Of a stretch of DNA of 64,000 nucleotides, positions 24,807 through 32,624 are shown piece by piece. Location of the stretch: the NCBI GenBank assembly GCA_963810055.1, contig CAWEME010000028.1:3153-67152 (forward strand), given 5' to 3'. Numbering within the stretch: the stretch's first letter is position 1; every line of letters starts with the position of its first letter. A program made the position numbers and the translations under genes. The notes beneath the pieces were generated by a model that was not told the origin of the DNA, made no database searches, and was given only the letters and a program-made list of their open reading frames with translations. The DNA is from REEB95 sp963810055. GTDB lineage: Bacteria > Pseudomonadota > Alphaproteobacteria > ATCC43930 > CGMCC-115725.

Positions 24807-24847
24807 ATCTTACGCTGTCTCGCCTCGGCCTTATTGATTTAGATCAA
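24807..24847 (-). promoter_or_regulatory. FNR-type promoter of the radical SAM cassette
   Basis: TTGAT-TTAG-ATCAA at 24834-24847 is a perfect match to the FNR/FixK half-site consensus TTGATnnnnATCAA. On the minus strand a -10-like TAAGAT (24807-24812) lies with its centre 31 bp from the box centre, which is what a class II FNR promoter needs (box at -41.5). Transcription would start near 24799, 83 bp before the radical SAM ATG. This predicts induction at low oxygen. Confidence 0.7.
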
Positions 24848-24870
24848 TGCGCCATGGTTTCTATGCGGTT

Positions 24871-24889
24871 CGGCAACCCTCGGTTGCCG
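24871..24889 (-). terminator. Hairpin after metW
   Basis: CGGCAACC (24871-24878) and GGTTGCCG (24882-24889) form a perfect 8-bp stem with a 3-nt loop just past the metW stop. No T-tract follows, so it may be a weak terminator or RNA stabiliser that separates metW from the radical SAM cassette. Confidence 0.45.
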
Positions 24890-24900
24890 CGGCCAGAGGC

Positions 24901-25539
24901 TTACTTCCTCGCCAGCAGAAACAGCCCCTGCTCGGCCAGGAGATTGGCGAGGGCGCCGACCGGGTTGAGGCGGTAGGGCCGGCCCCAACGGTCGAGCGAG
25001 ATGCTGCGCTCGATGCGGATGCCTTCCTGGGCGCAGAGCGTGGCGAAATCCTGGATGGTGCAGAGATGGATGTTGGGCGTCTCGTACCAGGGAAAGGGCA
25101 GGAGCGCCGTCTTCGGCAGCCGGCCCCGCGTCAGCAGGCTCGCCCTGATGCGCCAATGGCCGAAATTCGGGATCGAGACGATGGCGCGCTTGCCGATGCG
25201 CGCCAGATGCAGCAGCACCTGGCGCGGGTTGCGCGTCGCCTGCAGCGTCTGGCTCAACACCACGTAATCGAAGGCGTCGGAGGGATAATCCGCCAGATCG
25301 TTGTCGGCGTCGCCCTGGATCACGCTGAGGCCGTGGCGCACGCAGGCGTTCACGCCCGATTGCGACAGCTCCATGCCGCGCCCGTCCACGTTCTTCTCGC
25401 GGGAGAGATAGGACAGCAATTCGCCGTCGCCGCAGCCGATGTCGAGCACGCGCGAGCCCGGCTCGATCATTTCGGCGGCCAGGCGCAGATCGCCGCGCAA
25501 CTCGGGCGGCGCCGCGAAGTTTCTGGCGTCCATGCTCAT
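24901..25539 (-). CDS. metW: Methionine biosynthesis protein MetW
   Basis: 212 residues, ATG 25539 overlapping the metX stop (ATGA). The methyltransferase-like core VLDIGCGDGELLSYL (about 32-46), GMELSQSGVNACV and IQGDADNDL are typical of MetW, as is FPWYETPNIHLCTIQDF. In alphaproteobacteria and many others MetW acts together with MetX in methionine synthesis. The metX-metW order and coupling are standard. Confidence 0.95.
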   Translation of the reverse strand: MSMDARNFAAPPELRGDLRLAAEMIEPGSRVLDIGCGDGELLSYLSREKNVDGRGMELSQSGVNACVRHGLSVIQGDADNDLADYPSDAFDYVVLSQTLQATRNPRQVLLHLARIGKRAIVSIPNFGHWRIRASLLTRGRLPKTALLPFPWYETPNIHLCTIQDFATLCAQEGIRIERSISLDRWGRPYRLNPVGALANLLAEQGLFLLARK

Positions 25540-26705
25540 CCCGCCTTCAATCCGCGATGCTGGGCGCAGCCGTCGAGGAAACCGCGCAGCGTGGCGTGGA
25601 ATTCCGGCTCGTCCAGGAGGAAGGCGTCGTGGCCCTTGTCGGTCGCCACTTCGACGAAGCTGACATTGGCGGCGGCCGCGTTCAGCGCGTGCACGATCTC
25701 GCGGCTCTCGGCCGTGGGATAAAGCCAATCGCTGGTGAAGGAGATGACGCAGAAGCGCGTCCGCGTCCCCTTGAAGGCGTTGGCGAGGACGCCGTCATGC
25801 TCGGCCGCGAGATCGAAATAATCGCAGGCGCGGGTCATGTAGAGATAGGAATTGGCGTCGAAACGCTCGACGAAGCTGATCCCCTGGTGGCGCAGATAAT
25901 TCTCCACCTGGAAATCGGCGTCGAAGCTGAAGCCCAGCGCGTTGCGGTCCTGGAGGTTGCGGCCGAATTTGCGGTGCAGCGCCTGTTCCGAGAGATAGGT
26001 GATGTGCGCGGCCATGCGCGCCACCGCCAGGCCGCGCGACGGATTGCGCCCCTGCTGCTGGTAATTGCCGCCGCACCACTCGGGATCGGCCATGATCGCC
26101 TGGCGCCCGACCTCGTGGAAGGCGATGTTCTGCGCCGAATGCCGCGCCGCGCTGGCGATGGGCACCGCGGAAAAGACGCGTTCGGGATAGGCCGAGGCCC
26201 ATTCCAGCACCTGCATCCCGCCCATCGAGCCGCCGGTGACGCAGAACAATTGCTCGATGCCGAGATGGTCGAGCAGCTTCACCTGCGCGCGCACCATGTC
26301 GGCGATGGTGTAGACCGGGAAGGTCAGGCCCCAGGGTTTGCCGGTGGCCGGGTCGATTTCGGCCGGCCCGGTCGAGCCCATGCAGCCGCCCAGCACGTTG
26401 GGGCAGATCAGGAAATAGCGGTCGGTGTCGAGCACCTTGCCCGGCCCGACCAGGATGTCCCACCAGCCCGGCTTGCCGGTGATGGGATGCGGCTCGGCCA
26501 CGTATTGGTCGCCGGTGAGGGCGTGGCAGATGAGGATGGCGTTCGACCGCTCCGCGTTAAGCTTGCCGTAGGTGCTGTAGGCGATGGTGAAAGGGCCGAG
26601 ATCGACGCCGGAATCGAGGCGCAGCTTTTCCGGCACGTCCAGGCGCAATCCTGGACGTTGGGCGGCCGCTCCGGGCCGGGTTGTCGATGGCGGCGAAAGG
26701 TTCAT
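25536..26705 (-). CDS. metX: Homoserine O-acetyltransferase
   Basis: 389 residues from ATG 26705; in-frame starts at 26759 and 26834 are possible but add sequence unlike the family. Alpha/beta-hydrolase fold with ICHALTGDQYV, NVLGGCMGSTGP, the nucleophile GGSMGGMQ (Ser about 157), and the late acid and His in TSDWLYP and DKGHDAFL. It transfers acetyl (or succinyl) to homoserine as the first dedicated step to methionine. Forms an operon with metW and is divergent from the aromatic amino acid genes. Confidence 0.95.
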   Translation of the reverse strand: MNLSPPSTTRPGAAAQRPGLRLDVPEKLRLDSGVDLGPFTIAYSTYGKLNAERSNAILICHALTGDQYVAEPHPITGKPGWWDILVGPGKVLDTDRYFLICPNVLGGCMGSTGPAEIDPATGKPWGLTFPVYTIADMVRAQVKLLDHLGIEQLFCVTGGSMGGMQVLEWASAYPERVFSAVPIASAARHSAQNIAFHEVGRQAIMADPEWCGGNYQQQGRNPSRGLAVARMAAHITYLSEQALHRKFGRNLQDRNALGFSFDADFQVENYLRHQGISFVERFDANSYLYMTRACDYFDLAAEHDGVLANAFKGTRTRFCVISFTSDWLYPTAESREIVHALNAAAANVSFVEVATDKGHDAFLLDEPEFHATLRGFLDGCAQHRGLKAG

Positions 26706-26848
26706 GCCCTGGATGCTGGTTATGCCGAAAAATGCTGTGGCGCTAGGTAGATAGCGCATGAACCCGCTGTCAATGTTTTCTTTGCTTTCGGGCGCTTGCG
26801 GAACTATCTCTATCGCCTCCCGTTTCCCGGCCAACCCCTTGGAAAGCC

Positions 26849-27739
26849 ATGGCTGATCGCCCCCGTTCGCTCAAAGACTTGCGCCAGGAGATCGACCGCG
26901 TCGACGCGCAGCTGCACGACCTGGTCATGCAGCGGGCGGCTTTGGTGGGCGAAGTGGCCGCGGCCAAGCGCTCGGACGGGTTGGCGGCCGAGGTGCCGGC
27001 GCGCGAGGCCGAGATCCTGCGCGGCCTGGTCAAGCGCCATGCCGGGCGCTTTCCGGCCGCCTCCTTGGTGCGGCTTTGGCGCGAGATCATGGGCGCGGCC
27101 ATCACCATGCAGACCGAGTTCTCGGTGGCGGTGGCGGCGGACGAGTCCGATCCCGGCGTCTGGGACCTGGCGCGCGATCATTACGGCACGGCGGTGCCGA
27201 TGACCGCCTATCGCAGCTCGACCGAGGTGATGCGCGCGCTCGCCGAGAACCGCGCCAGCGCCGGCGTGGTGCCGGTGCCGGGCGACGGCGTCGAGGACGC
27301 CTGGTGGCGCACGCTCGCCTCCGCCGGCCTGGGCCCGCGCGTCACCGCGCGCCTGCCGTTCGGCGGACGCGGCAACGCGCGCGGCTCGCGCGACGCCTTC
27401 GTGCTGAGCAATGCCCCGACCGGGCCGGACAATTCCGAACGCAGCCTTTACGCCATCGAAGTGGCGGGCGAGGTGAGCCGCGGCGGCCTTTCCACCATGC
27501 TGGCGAACGCGAAGCTGCCGGCGACGCTGCTGGCGATGGCGCGGGTGGGCGGCGGCGCCACCGCCGGGCTGGTCGAGCTCGACGAGGGCGTGGCGCCCGA
27601 GGATGCGCGGCTGCAGAACCTGACCCCGCCCGGCGGCGAGACGCGCGCCCGGGCCTCGGCGCTCGGGTTCTACGCCCGGCCGCTCTCGGCGCAGGAGCTG
27701 GGGCCGAAAGAGCCGGCCCGGCCATCGGCGTCGCCATGA
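26849..27739 (+). CDS. Chorismate mutase (AroQ-type) with C-terminal domain
   Basis: 296 residues. The N-terminal 90 residues form the AroQ helical domain: LKDLRQEIDRVDAQLHDLVM with catalytic Arg, then VAAAKRS (Lys) and EREIL-like AREAEILRGLV. The remainder is a longer domain seen in alphaproteobacterial chorismate mutases, without the TRF motif of prephenate dehydratase. It converts chorismate to prephenate. It is followed with a 4-bp overlap (ATGA) by a hisC-like aminotransferase and then tyrA, making a Phe/Tyr operon. Confidence 0.9.
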   Translation: MADRPRSLKDLRQEIDRVDAQLHDLVMQRAALVGEVAAAKRSDGLAAEVPAREAEILRGLVKRHAGRFPAASLVRLWREIMGAAITMQTEFSVAVAADESDPGVWDLARDHYGTAVPMTAYRSSTEVMRALAENRASAGVVPVPGDGVEDAWWRTLASAGLGPRVTARLPFGGRGNARGSRDAFVLSNAPTGPDNSERSLYAIEVAGEVSRGGLSTMLANAKLPATLLAMARVGGGATAGLVELDEGVAPEDARLQNLTPPGGETRARASALGFYARPLSAQELGPKEPARPSASP

Positions 27740-28861
27740 CCGCCAAAACCGGCAAGCAGGAGGGCCCGGTGCCGCGCCCGGGCATTCTCGACATCGCGCC
27801 TTACATCGGCGGCGAAGCGAAAATCCCCGGCAACCGGAACCCGATCAAGCTCTCCTCGAACGAGAGCGCGCTGGGGCCGAGCCCCAAGGCGGTCGCCGCC
27901 TACAAGGCGCTGGCGGGCGAAATCCACCGCTATCCCGATGGCGGTTGCGCCGAATTGCGCGCGGCGCTGGGACGGATGCATGGAATAGATCAGTTCGCGC
28001 ATCGTCTGCGGCGCGGGCTCGGACGAGCTGATCGGCTTGCTGGCGCGCGCCTATGCCGGGCCGGGCGACGAGGTGCTGTACAGCCGCCACGGTTTCCTGA
28101 TGTACCCGATCGCGACTTTGTCGGCCGGGGCGACGCCGGTCGCGGTGCCGGAGAAGGATTTGACCTTCGACGTCGACGCGACGCTGAAACGCGTCGGGTC
28201 CAAGACCAAGATCGTGTTCATCGCCAATCCCAACAACCCGACCGGGACCTATATCTCGTGGGCCGAGATGAATCGCCTCCATGCCGGGCTGCCGCCGCAT
28301 GTGCTGCTGGTGATCGACGCGGCCTATGCCGAATTCGTCAGCCGCAACGATTACGAGCCGGGGATCGAGCTGGTGAACCAAGCCACGAACGTGGCGATGA
28401 CGCGGACGTTCTCCAAGATCTACGCGCTCGCGGCGCTGCGCCTGGGCTGGGCCTATTGCAGCGCGGAGATCGCCGACGTGCTCAACCGCGTGCGCAATCC
28501 TTTCAATGTCAACGCCGCGGCCCAGGCCGCCGGGCTGGCCGCGCTCGAAGACAAGGCCGCGTTGGCGCGCGCCTTCGAGCACAACAACATCTGGCGTCCC
28601 TGGCTCGAGCAGGAGCTCAAGGCGCTCGGGATCGGGATTCAGCCCGGCGTCGCCAATTTCGTGCTGGCGCGTTTCGGGACCGATGCCAAGGCCGCCGACG
28701 CGGCGCTGTCCTTCCTCCAGGCGCGCGGCATCATCGCCCGCCGCATGGCCGCCTATAAATTGCCGGAATGGGTGCGCATCACCACCGGCACCGAAAGCGA
28801 GATGAAGGAAGTGGCCGAAGCCGCCAAGGAATGGGCGCAAAGCCAGAGACGCGCGTCGTGA
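27736..28861 (+). CDS. hisC: Histidinol-phosphate/aromatic aminotransferase (one apparent frameshift)
   Basis: The N-terminal part (PYIGGEAKIPGNRNPIKLSS, then NESALGPSPKAV) starts at ATG 27736, overlapping the chorismate mutase stop. Near 27985-28000 the frame moves +1 and continues (VCGAGSDELIGLL in the new frame) to TGA 28861, about 375 residues in all. The PLP aminotransferase motifs are IANPNNPTGTY, DAAYAEF and the lysine in RTFSKIYALAALR. In this operon it probably transaminates prephenate or phenylpyruvates as well as, or in place of, histidinol phosphate. The break is probably a sequence error. Confidence 0.88.
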
Positions 28862-29742
28862 GCGGGCCGATGTTCCAAAAGGTGGCCTTCATCGGCATCG
28901 GGCTGATCGGCTCCTCGCTCGCCCGGGTGATGATCCGCGACCAGCTCGCCGGGAAAATCACCGCCTGCGCGCGCAGCCAGAAAACCCTCGACGCGGTGAA
29001 GCGGCTGAAGCTCGCGGACAGCGTCACCGACGACCCGGCCGTTGCCGTGAAGGATGCGGACCTTGTCGTGCTGGCGGTGCCGCTTTCGGCCAATGCCGAG
29101 ATCGGGAAACGCATCGCCCCCGCGCTGAAGCCGGGCGCCATCGTCACCGATGTCGGCTCGGTCAAGCAGGCGGTGATCCGGGATCTGCAGCCGGTGCTGC
29201 CCAAGGGCGTGTTCCTGGTGCCCGGGCATCCGGTGGCCGGCACCGAATTCTCCGGCCCGGAGGCGGGTTTCGCCGATCTGTTCAAGGACCGCTGGTGCGT
29301 CTTGACGCCGGTTCCGGGCGGCGACGCGGCCGCCGTCGAAAAAGTAAAGCGGCTGTGGGAACATGCTGGGATGAAGGTGGTGGCGATGGACGCCTCGCAC
29401 CACGACAAGGTGCTGGCGATCACCTCGCATCTGCCGCATCTCATCGCCTACACCATCGTCGGCACGGCGAGCGGGCTCGAGGACTCGCTCAAATCCGAGG
29501 TCATCAAATTCTCGGCCGGCGGCTTCCGCGACTTCACGCGCATTGCCGCCTCGGACCCGATCATGTGGCGCGACGTGTTCCTGAATAATCGGGAAGCGGT
29601 GCTGGAGATGCTGCAGCGCTTCAGCGAGGATCTGACCGCGTTGCAGCGCGCCATCCGCCACGGCGAGGGCAAGAAGCTCGAAGAGGTCTTCACCCGCACC
29701 CGCGCCATCCGCAAGTCGATTGTGGATGCGAAACAAGCGTAG
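28858..29742 (+). CDS. tyrA: Prephenate/arogenate dehydrogenase
   Basis: 294 residues from GTG 28858, which overlaps the hisC TGA (GTGA). NAD(P)-binding GIGLIGSSLARVM at the N-terminus, VLAVPLS, DVGSVKQAV, and the signature PGHPVAGTEFSGPEAG with the catalytic His, then ITSHLPHLIAY. It oxidatively decarboxylates prephenate or arogenate toward tyrosine. Third gene of the chorismate mutase-hisC-tyrA operon. Its last codons GCG-TAG come from the arm of a REP-like repeat. Confidence 0.93.
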   Translation: MSGPMFQKVAFIGIGLIGSSLARVMIRDQLAGKITACARSQKTLDAVKRLKLADSVTDDPAVAVKDADLVVLAVPLSANAEIGKRIAPALKPGAIVTDVGSVKQAVIRDLQPVLPKGVFLVPGHPVAGTEFSGPEAGFADLFKDRWCVLTPVPGGDAAAVEKVKRLWEHAGMKVVAMDASHHDKVLAITSHLPHLIAYTIVGTASGLEDSLKSEVIKFSAGGFRDFTRIAASDPIMWRDVFLNNREAVLEMLQRFSEDLTALQRAIRHGEGKKLEEVFTRTRAIRKSIVDAKQA

Positions 29743-29846
29743 CACAGCCGATGCGCGAACCCAGCGCATCGGCGTCGTGCGAAGTGTAGGGAGCGCGTAG
29801 CACAGCCGAGCGCCGGGTCTTTTAGGCGCGGGGCGTTATGCGAAGC
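29737..29846 (-). repeat. REP-like palindromic repeats overlapping the tyrA stop
   Basis: Two units in minus orientation: GCGTAGCACAGCCGATGCGC...GCATCGGCGTCGTGCGAAG and GCGTAGCACAGCCGAGCGCC...GGCGTTATGCGAAGC. The first TAG is the tyrA stop. The right end (GCGAAGCCAAGGAGA) runs into the ribosome-binding site of the next gene. Confidence 0.75.
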
Positions 29847-29859
29847 CAAGGAGAAAACC

Positions 29860-30186
29860 ATGCACGCCGTCATCTTTGAAGTCGAGCCGAAAGATGGGCG
29901 CGAGGCGGATTACCTCGACCTCGCCGCCGCGCTCAAAGCCGATCTGGAGAAGATCGACGGCTTTATTTCCGTGGAGCGATTCAGGAGCATCGTCAAGCCG
30001 GGCAAGCTGCTGTCGCTGTCCTTCTGGCGCGACGCCGATTCAGTGAAACGCTGGCGCGAGCACGCCAGGCACCGGTTGGCGCAAGCCAAAGGCCGCAACG
30101 AGGTGTTCGCCGATTACCGCATCAGCGTCGCCGAAATCGAGCGGCAATACGGCATGTTCGCGCGGGACCAGGCGCCGAAGGGGTAA
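29860..30186 (+). CDS. Antibiotic biosynthesis monooxygenase (ABM) domain protein
   Basis: 108 residues, ATG 29860 with AAGGAGA 8 nt upstream provided by the repeat flank. The ferredoxin-like ABM fold is recognisable: FEVEPKDGREADYLDLAAAL, FISVERFRS, LLSLSFWRDADSVKRWREH. Members include small heme-degrading or quinol monooxygenases, but many have no known reaction. It is monocistronic and probably cytoplasmic. Confidence 0.85.
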   Translation: MHAVIFEVEPKDGREADYLDLAAALKADLEKIDGFISVERFRSIVKPGKLLSLSFWRDADSVKRWREHARHRLAQAKGRNEVFADYRISVAEIERQYGMFARDQAPKG

Positions 30187-30203
30187 GGCCTTGGCTTTGT
30201 TAT

Positions 30204-30258
30204 GCCGCGCCCACTCCCATTCCCTCCCCCGCATGCGGGGGAGGGTTAGGGTGGGGGG
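30204..30258 (-). repeat. Interspersed palindromic element, second copy
   Basis: Inverted copy of the element at 13376-13430, with the same perfect 24-bp palindromic core at 30222-30245. It lies between two convergent stops and could work as a bidirectional terminator. Confidence 0.75.
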
Positions 30259-30264
30259 AGCTAC

Positions 30265-31272
30265 TCACTCCCAATTAATCACCGGCACGCGGGCCACGGC
30301 GGCGGGGCCGAGATAGAGCCGGTTGTCCTGCACCGTCAAGGGCGCGGTGATCTGCTTCTGCCCGTCCGGGCCGGGCTTGGCGAGCAATCCCAGCACCATC
30401 TTGGCGAGGCCGCCGTTTTGCCCGCTCATCTCGCCGTTGCCCACGGCGGCGTCGACGATCGCGTCCTGGCCTTCGACCGTCGCGGACAGCGCGGCGATGG
30501 GCTGGAGCCTGGCGTCGAGCGCGCCGGTGCCGTTGGCCGAAAGGTCGAGCGCGTCCCAGCGCAGATGGAAGGACTGCAATTCGACGATGCCGCCGCGGTC
30601 GCGCCAGGCGGTCAGCGCCGGCGCCAGCGGCCCTGGAAAAAACGCGCCGTCGATCGCGGCGGCGGCCGAAATCTCCTGGATGGTGTCGCTCAAGGGCGGC
30701 ACGTCCCGCGGCAACACGACATGCGACAGGGTGACGGAGAGATCGAGGAAGGGATCGCGGTCGCTTTGGGGCGGTGTGGCCGGCTGGGACAGGCCCAGGC
30801 GCAGCTCGCCGATTTTCCAGCCCTCGGCGGCGCCGCTCCCGGACAGGTTGAGCGCGTCGATGTCGAGCGCGCCTTCGGGATCGAGCGGCAGGGTCAAATC
30901 GCCCGAAAAGCTGGCGGCGTCGAAGGCCACGGATTGCAGCAGCAATTCGAGCTTGGCGCCGCCGGGCGCGGCGAAGCGCCAGCGTTGCAAATTCCACGGG
31001 CCCGCCTCGAACACCATGACGCCGGCGCTCGCCTGGTAGGGCAGCGGCTTGAGCGATGCGATGAAGTAATTGTCGAAGCGGATTCGGAAGCCCCAGGGAA
31101 AACCTTCGACCGCAACGCCGTCCCAGTGCAGATCGTAACCCTCGGCCCGGCGCGCCTCGGCCCAGGGGTCGATGCCGGCGCGGATCCGCCCCGCCATGTA
31201 ATACCAGTAGCCGCAATAAGCCACGGCAAGGAGGACGGCGAGGGCGGCGAGCCAGCGGATAAGGCGGCGCAT
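30265..31272 (-). CDS. DUF2125 domain protein
   Basis: 335 residues. One N-terminal membrane anchor (WLAALAVLLAVAYCGYWYYM, about 8-27) is followed by a long periplasmic beta-rich domain: GYDLHWDGVAVEGFPWGFRI, FDNYFIASLKPL and MVFEAGPWNLQRWRF. These are the marks of DUF2125, an alphaproteobacterial family whose repeated barrel-like fold recalls AsmA/lipid-handling proteins. Role unknown; envelope location inferred. Convergent with the ABM gene. Confidence 0.9.
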   Translation of the reverse strand: MRRLIRWLAALAVLLAVAYCGYWYYMAGRIRAGIDPWAEARRAEGYDLHWDGVAVEGFPWGFRIRFDNYFIASLKPLPYQASAGVMVFEAGPWNLQRWRFAAPGGAKLELLLQSVAFDAASFSGDLTLPLDPEGALDIDALNLSGSGAAEGWKIGELRLGLSQPATPPQSDRDPFLDLSVTLSHVVLPRDVPPLSDTIQEISAAAAIDGAFFPGPLAPALTAWRDRGGIVELQSFHLRWDALDLSANGTGALDARLQPIAALSATVEGQDAIVDAAVGNGEMSGQNGGLAKMVLGLLAKPGPDGQKQITAPLTVQDNRLYLGPAAVARVPVINWE

Positions 31273-31326
31273 GAGCGGACTATAGGTCGGCCGGTCCCGC
31301 CCGGTCGACAGGCTTTGCGATCGACT

Positions 31327-32589
31327 TCATTCGCGCCGTAAGTGGTCAAACCGCTCTATTTGGCAAGTGCCCCATACCGTTTCAAAGAATGGGAGCAGAA
31401 CTTTCCAAGTCGAAGTCTGAAAATCTTCAAGGATACCTTCCCACGTAATGTCGTCCTTTACCGCTGATCCAAGGGGACCATTGTCCATCCACATTTTTCC
31501 TTCGGGTGGTGCCGGACGCTGAATTGGAAACCCATCAACTCCTGACATGCCTGCAATCATTTGTATCGGCGGTTTCAGACCGAGATTATCTCGCATAAAA
31601 CCGATATAACGATGTAATGCATGAGCATATTGCGGCTCAAAATACGGAATCACTTTTCGCTGCGTCATACTGTTCCCATCGATAGCCCAAATTTCTCCTC
31701 GTTCAGAAATTTGAGTGATGATGTTCGCGGTATCTTGATCTCCTCCCCGTGCTTCAAATGTAACCGCGCCGTATTTATTGCCCGCGTTCCACGATCCCAT
31801 GACCCTGCCAAAAGGTTCCAAACGGGCGGCGTCCATAATCTTTAACAATTGCGCTGAGGTTTTGGAGGGAAACGGTTCGCTGGGAATGAGTCTGAGAAAC
31901 AGTTGCGGACCATCATGCCATATAATTGGTTTAGGAGGCAGTTCACCCCATCGCCGATCAAGCTGTCGGCAAAGGATGTCCCCTTCGTTAAGAAAGCTTG
32001 ATATACGGCTCTTCGGTCGCATCGGTTCAAACGAAGGACCTTTAGGAATCCCTCTCAAAACCCCGCTTGCAACAACATTTCGAATTTCAATTGCCAGGGT
32101 TTCCGCCAACTGCGACTGAGCTTTTGCTTTTTGTTCTAACGTAGCATCTGAAGCAAGTGAGTAACTAATGGGCCTTCGCAAGTGGCGCATGTCGAAAGGT
32201 AACGCCTCGCCATGCATTTCACCAAAGGAGTTATTCATGACGGGAATAATCCGTGGGCGCCCAACTTTTGAAAGCGCCCATCCATATTCGATCAATACGT
32301 TCGGGTTGGGAACTAAGCGACCGTTCTCAGATTTTCCGATGAATGTAAGATCGGGAACGAATATTGCGCATCTCTCGATCTTATCAAGTATCGTATTGAC
32401 GATTTCAGGAGTGCCTGGAACGTCCTTGGTATCCCTGTCTACCGTAAACTGTGAATCGCGCTGTGCCTCTTCCACGTTTAGGTCAGCAAATGCTAGGCGA
32501 ATTGCCTTTTCGAGGGTTTCTTCGATGAAACTATGGTTGATTTCTGATGGCGTGTCGCTTTGCCATGAGTAGAAGATTGTTTGCGTCAT
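31327..32589 (-). CDS. TIR-like nucleotide-binding domain protein (putative defence effector)
   Basis: 420 residues. The N-terminal domain (FYSWQSDTPSEINHSFI, DRDTKDVPGTPEIVNTIL, CAIFVPDLTFIG, PNPNVLIEYGWAL, about 5-120) matches the FYSWQSD family, a TIR/SIR2-like nucleotide-binding fold with a conserved Glu (IEYGWAL). The C-terminal 250 residues are unassigned. Low GC (about 45-50% by eye) in a GC-rich setting shows recent transfer. It stands alone between DUF2125 and nrdJ. NAD-degrading or nucleotide-sensing defence function is inferred from the fold only. Confidence 0.7.
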   Translation of the reverse strand: MTQTIFYSWQSDTPSEINHSFIEETLEKAIRLAFADLNVEEAQRDSQFTVDRDTKDVPGTPEIVNTILDKIERCAIFVPDLTFIGKSENGRLVPNPNVLIEYGWALSKVGRPRIIPVMNNSFGEMHGEALPFDMRHLRRPISYSLASDATLEQKAKAQSQLAETLAIEIRNVVASGVLRGIPKGPSFEPMRPKSRISSFLNEGDILCRQLDRRWGELPPKPIIWHDGPQLFLRLIPSEPFPSKTSAQLLKIMDAARLEPFGRVMGSWNAGNKYGAVTFEARGGDQDTANIITQISERGEIWAIDGNSMTQRKVIPYFEPQYAHALHRYIGFMRDNLGLKPPIQMIAGMSGVDGFPIQRPAPPEGKMWMDNGPLGSAVKDDITWEGILEDFQTSTWKVLLPFFETVWGTCQIERFDHLRRE

Positions 32590-32624
32590 CGGTCAAATAA
32601 TTGATCTAGGTTAGCGATCTTTAA

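Noticed and set aside
26706..26848. SAM-II riboswitch upstream of metX
   Set aside because: Alphaproteobacterial metX genes can have one, but I could not find the conserved pseudoknot core in this gap; a covariance-model search would decide.
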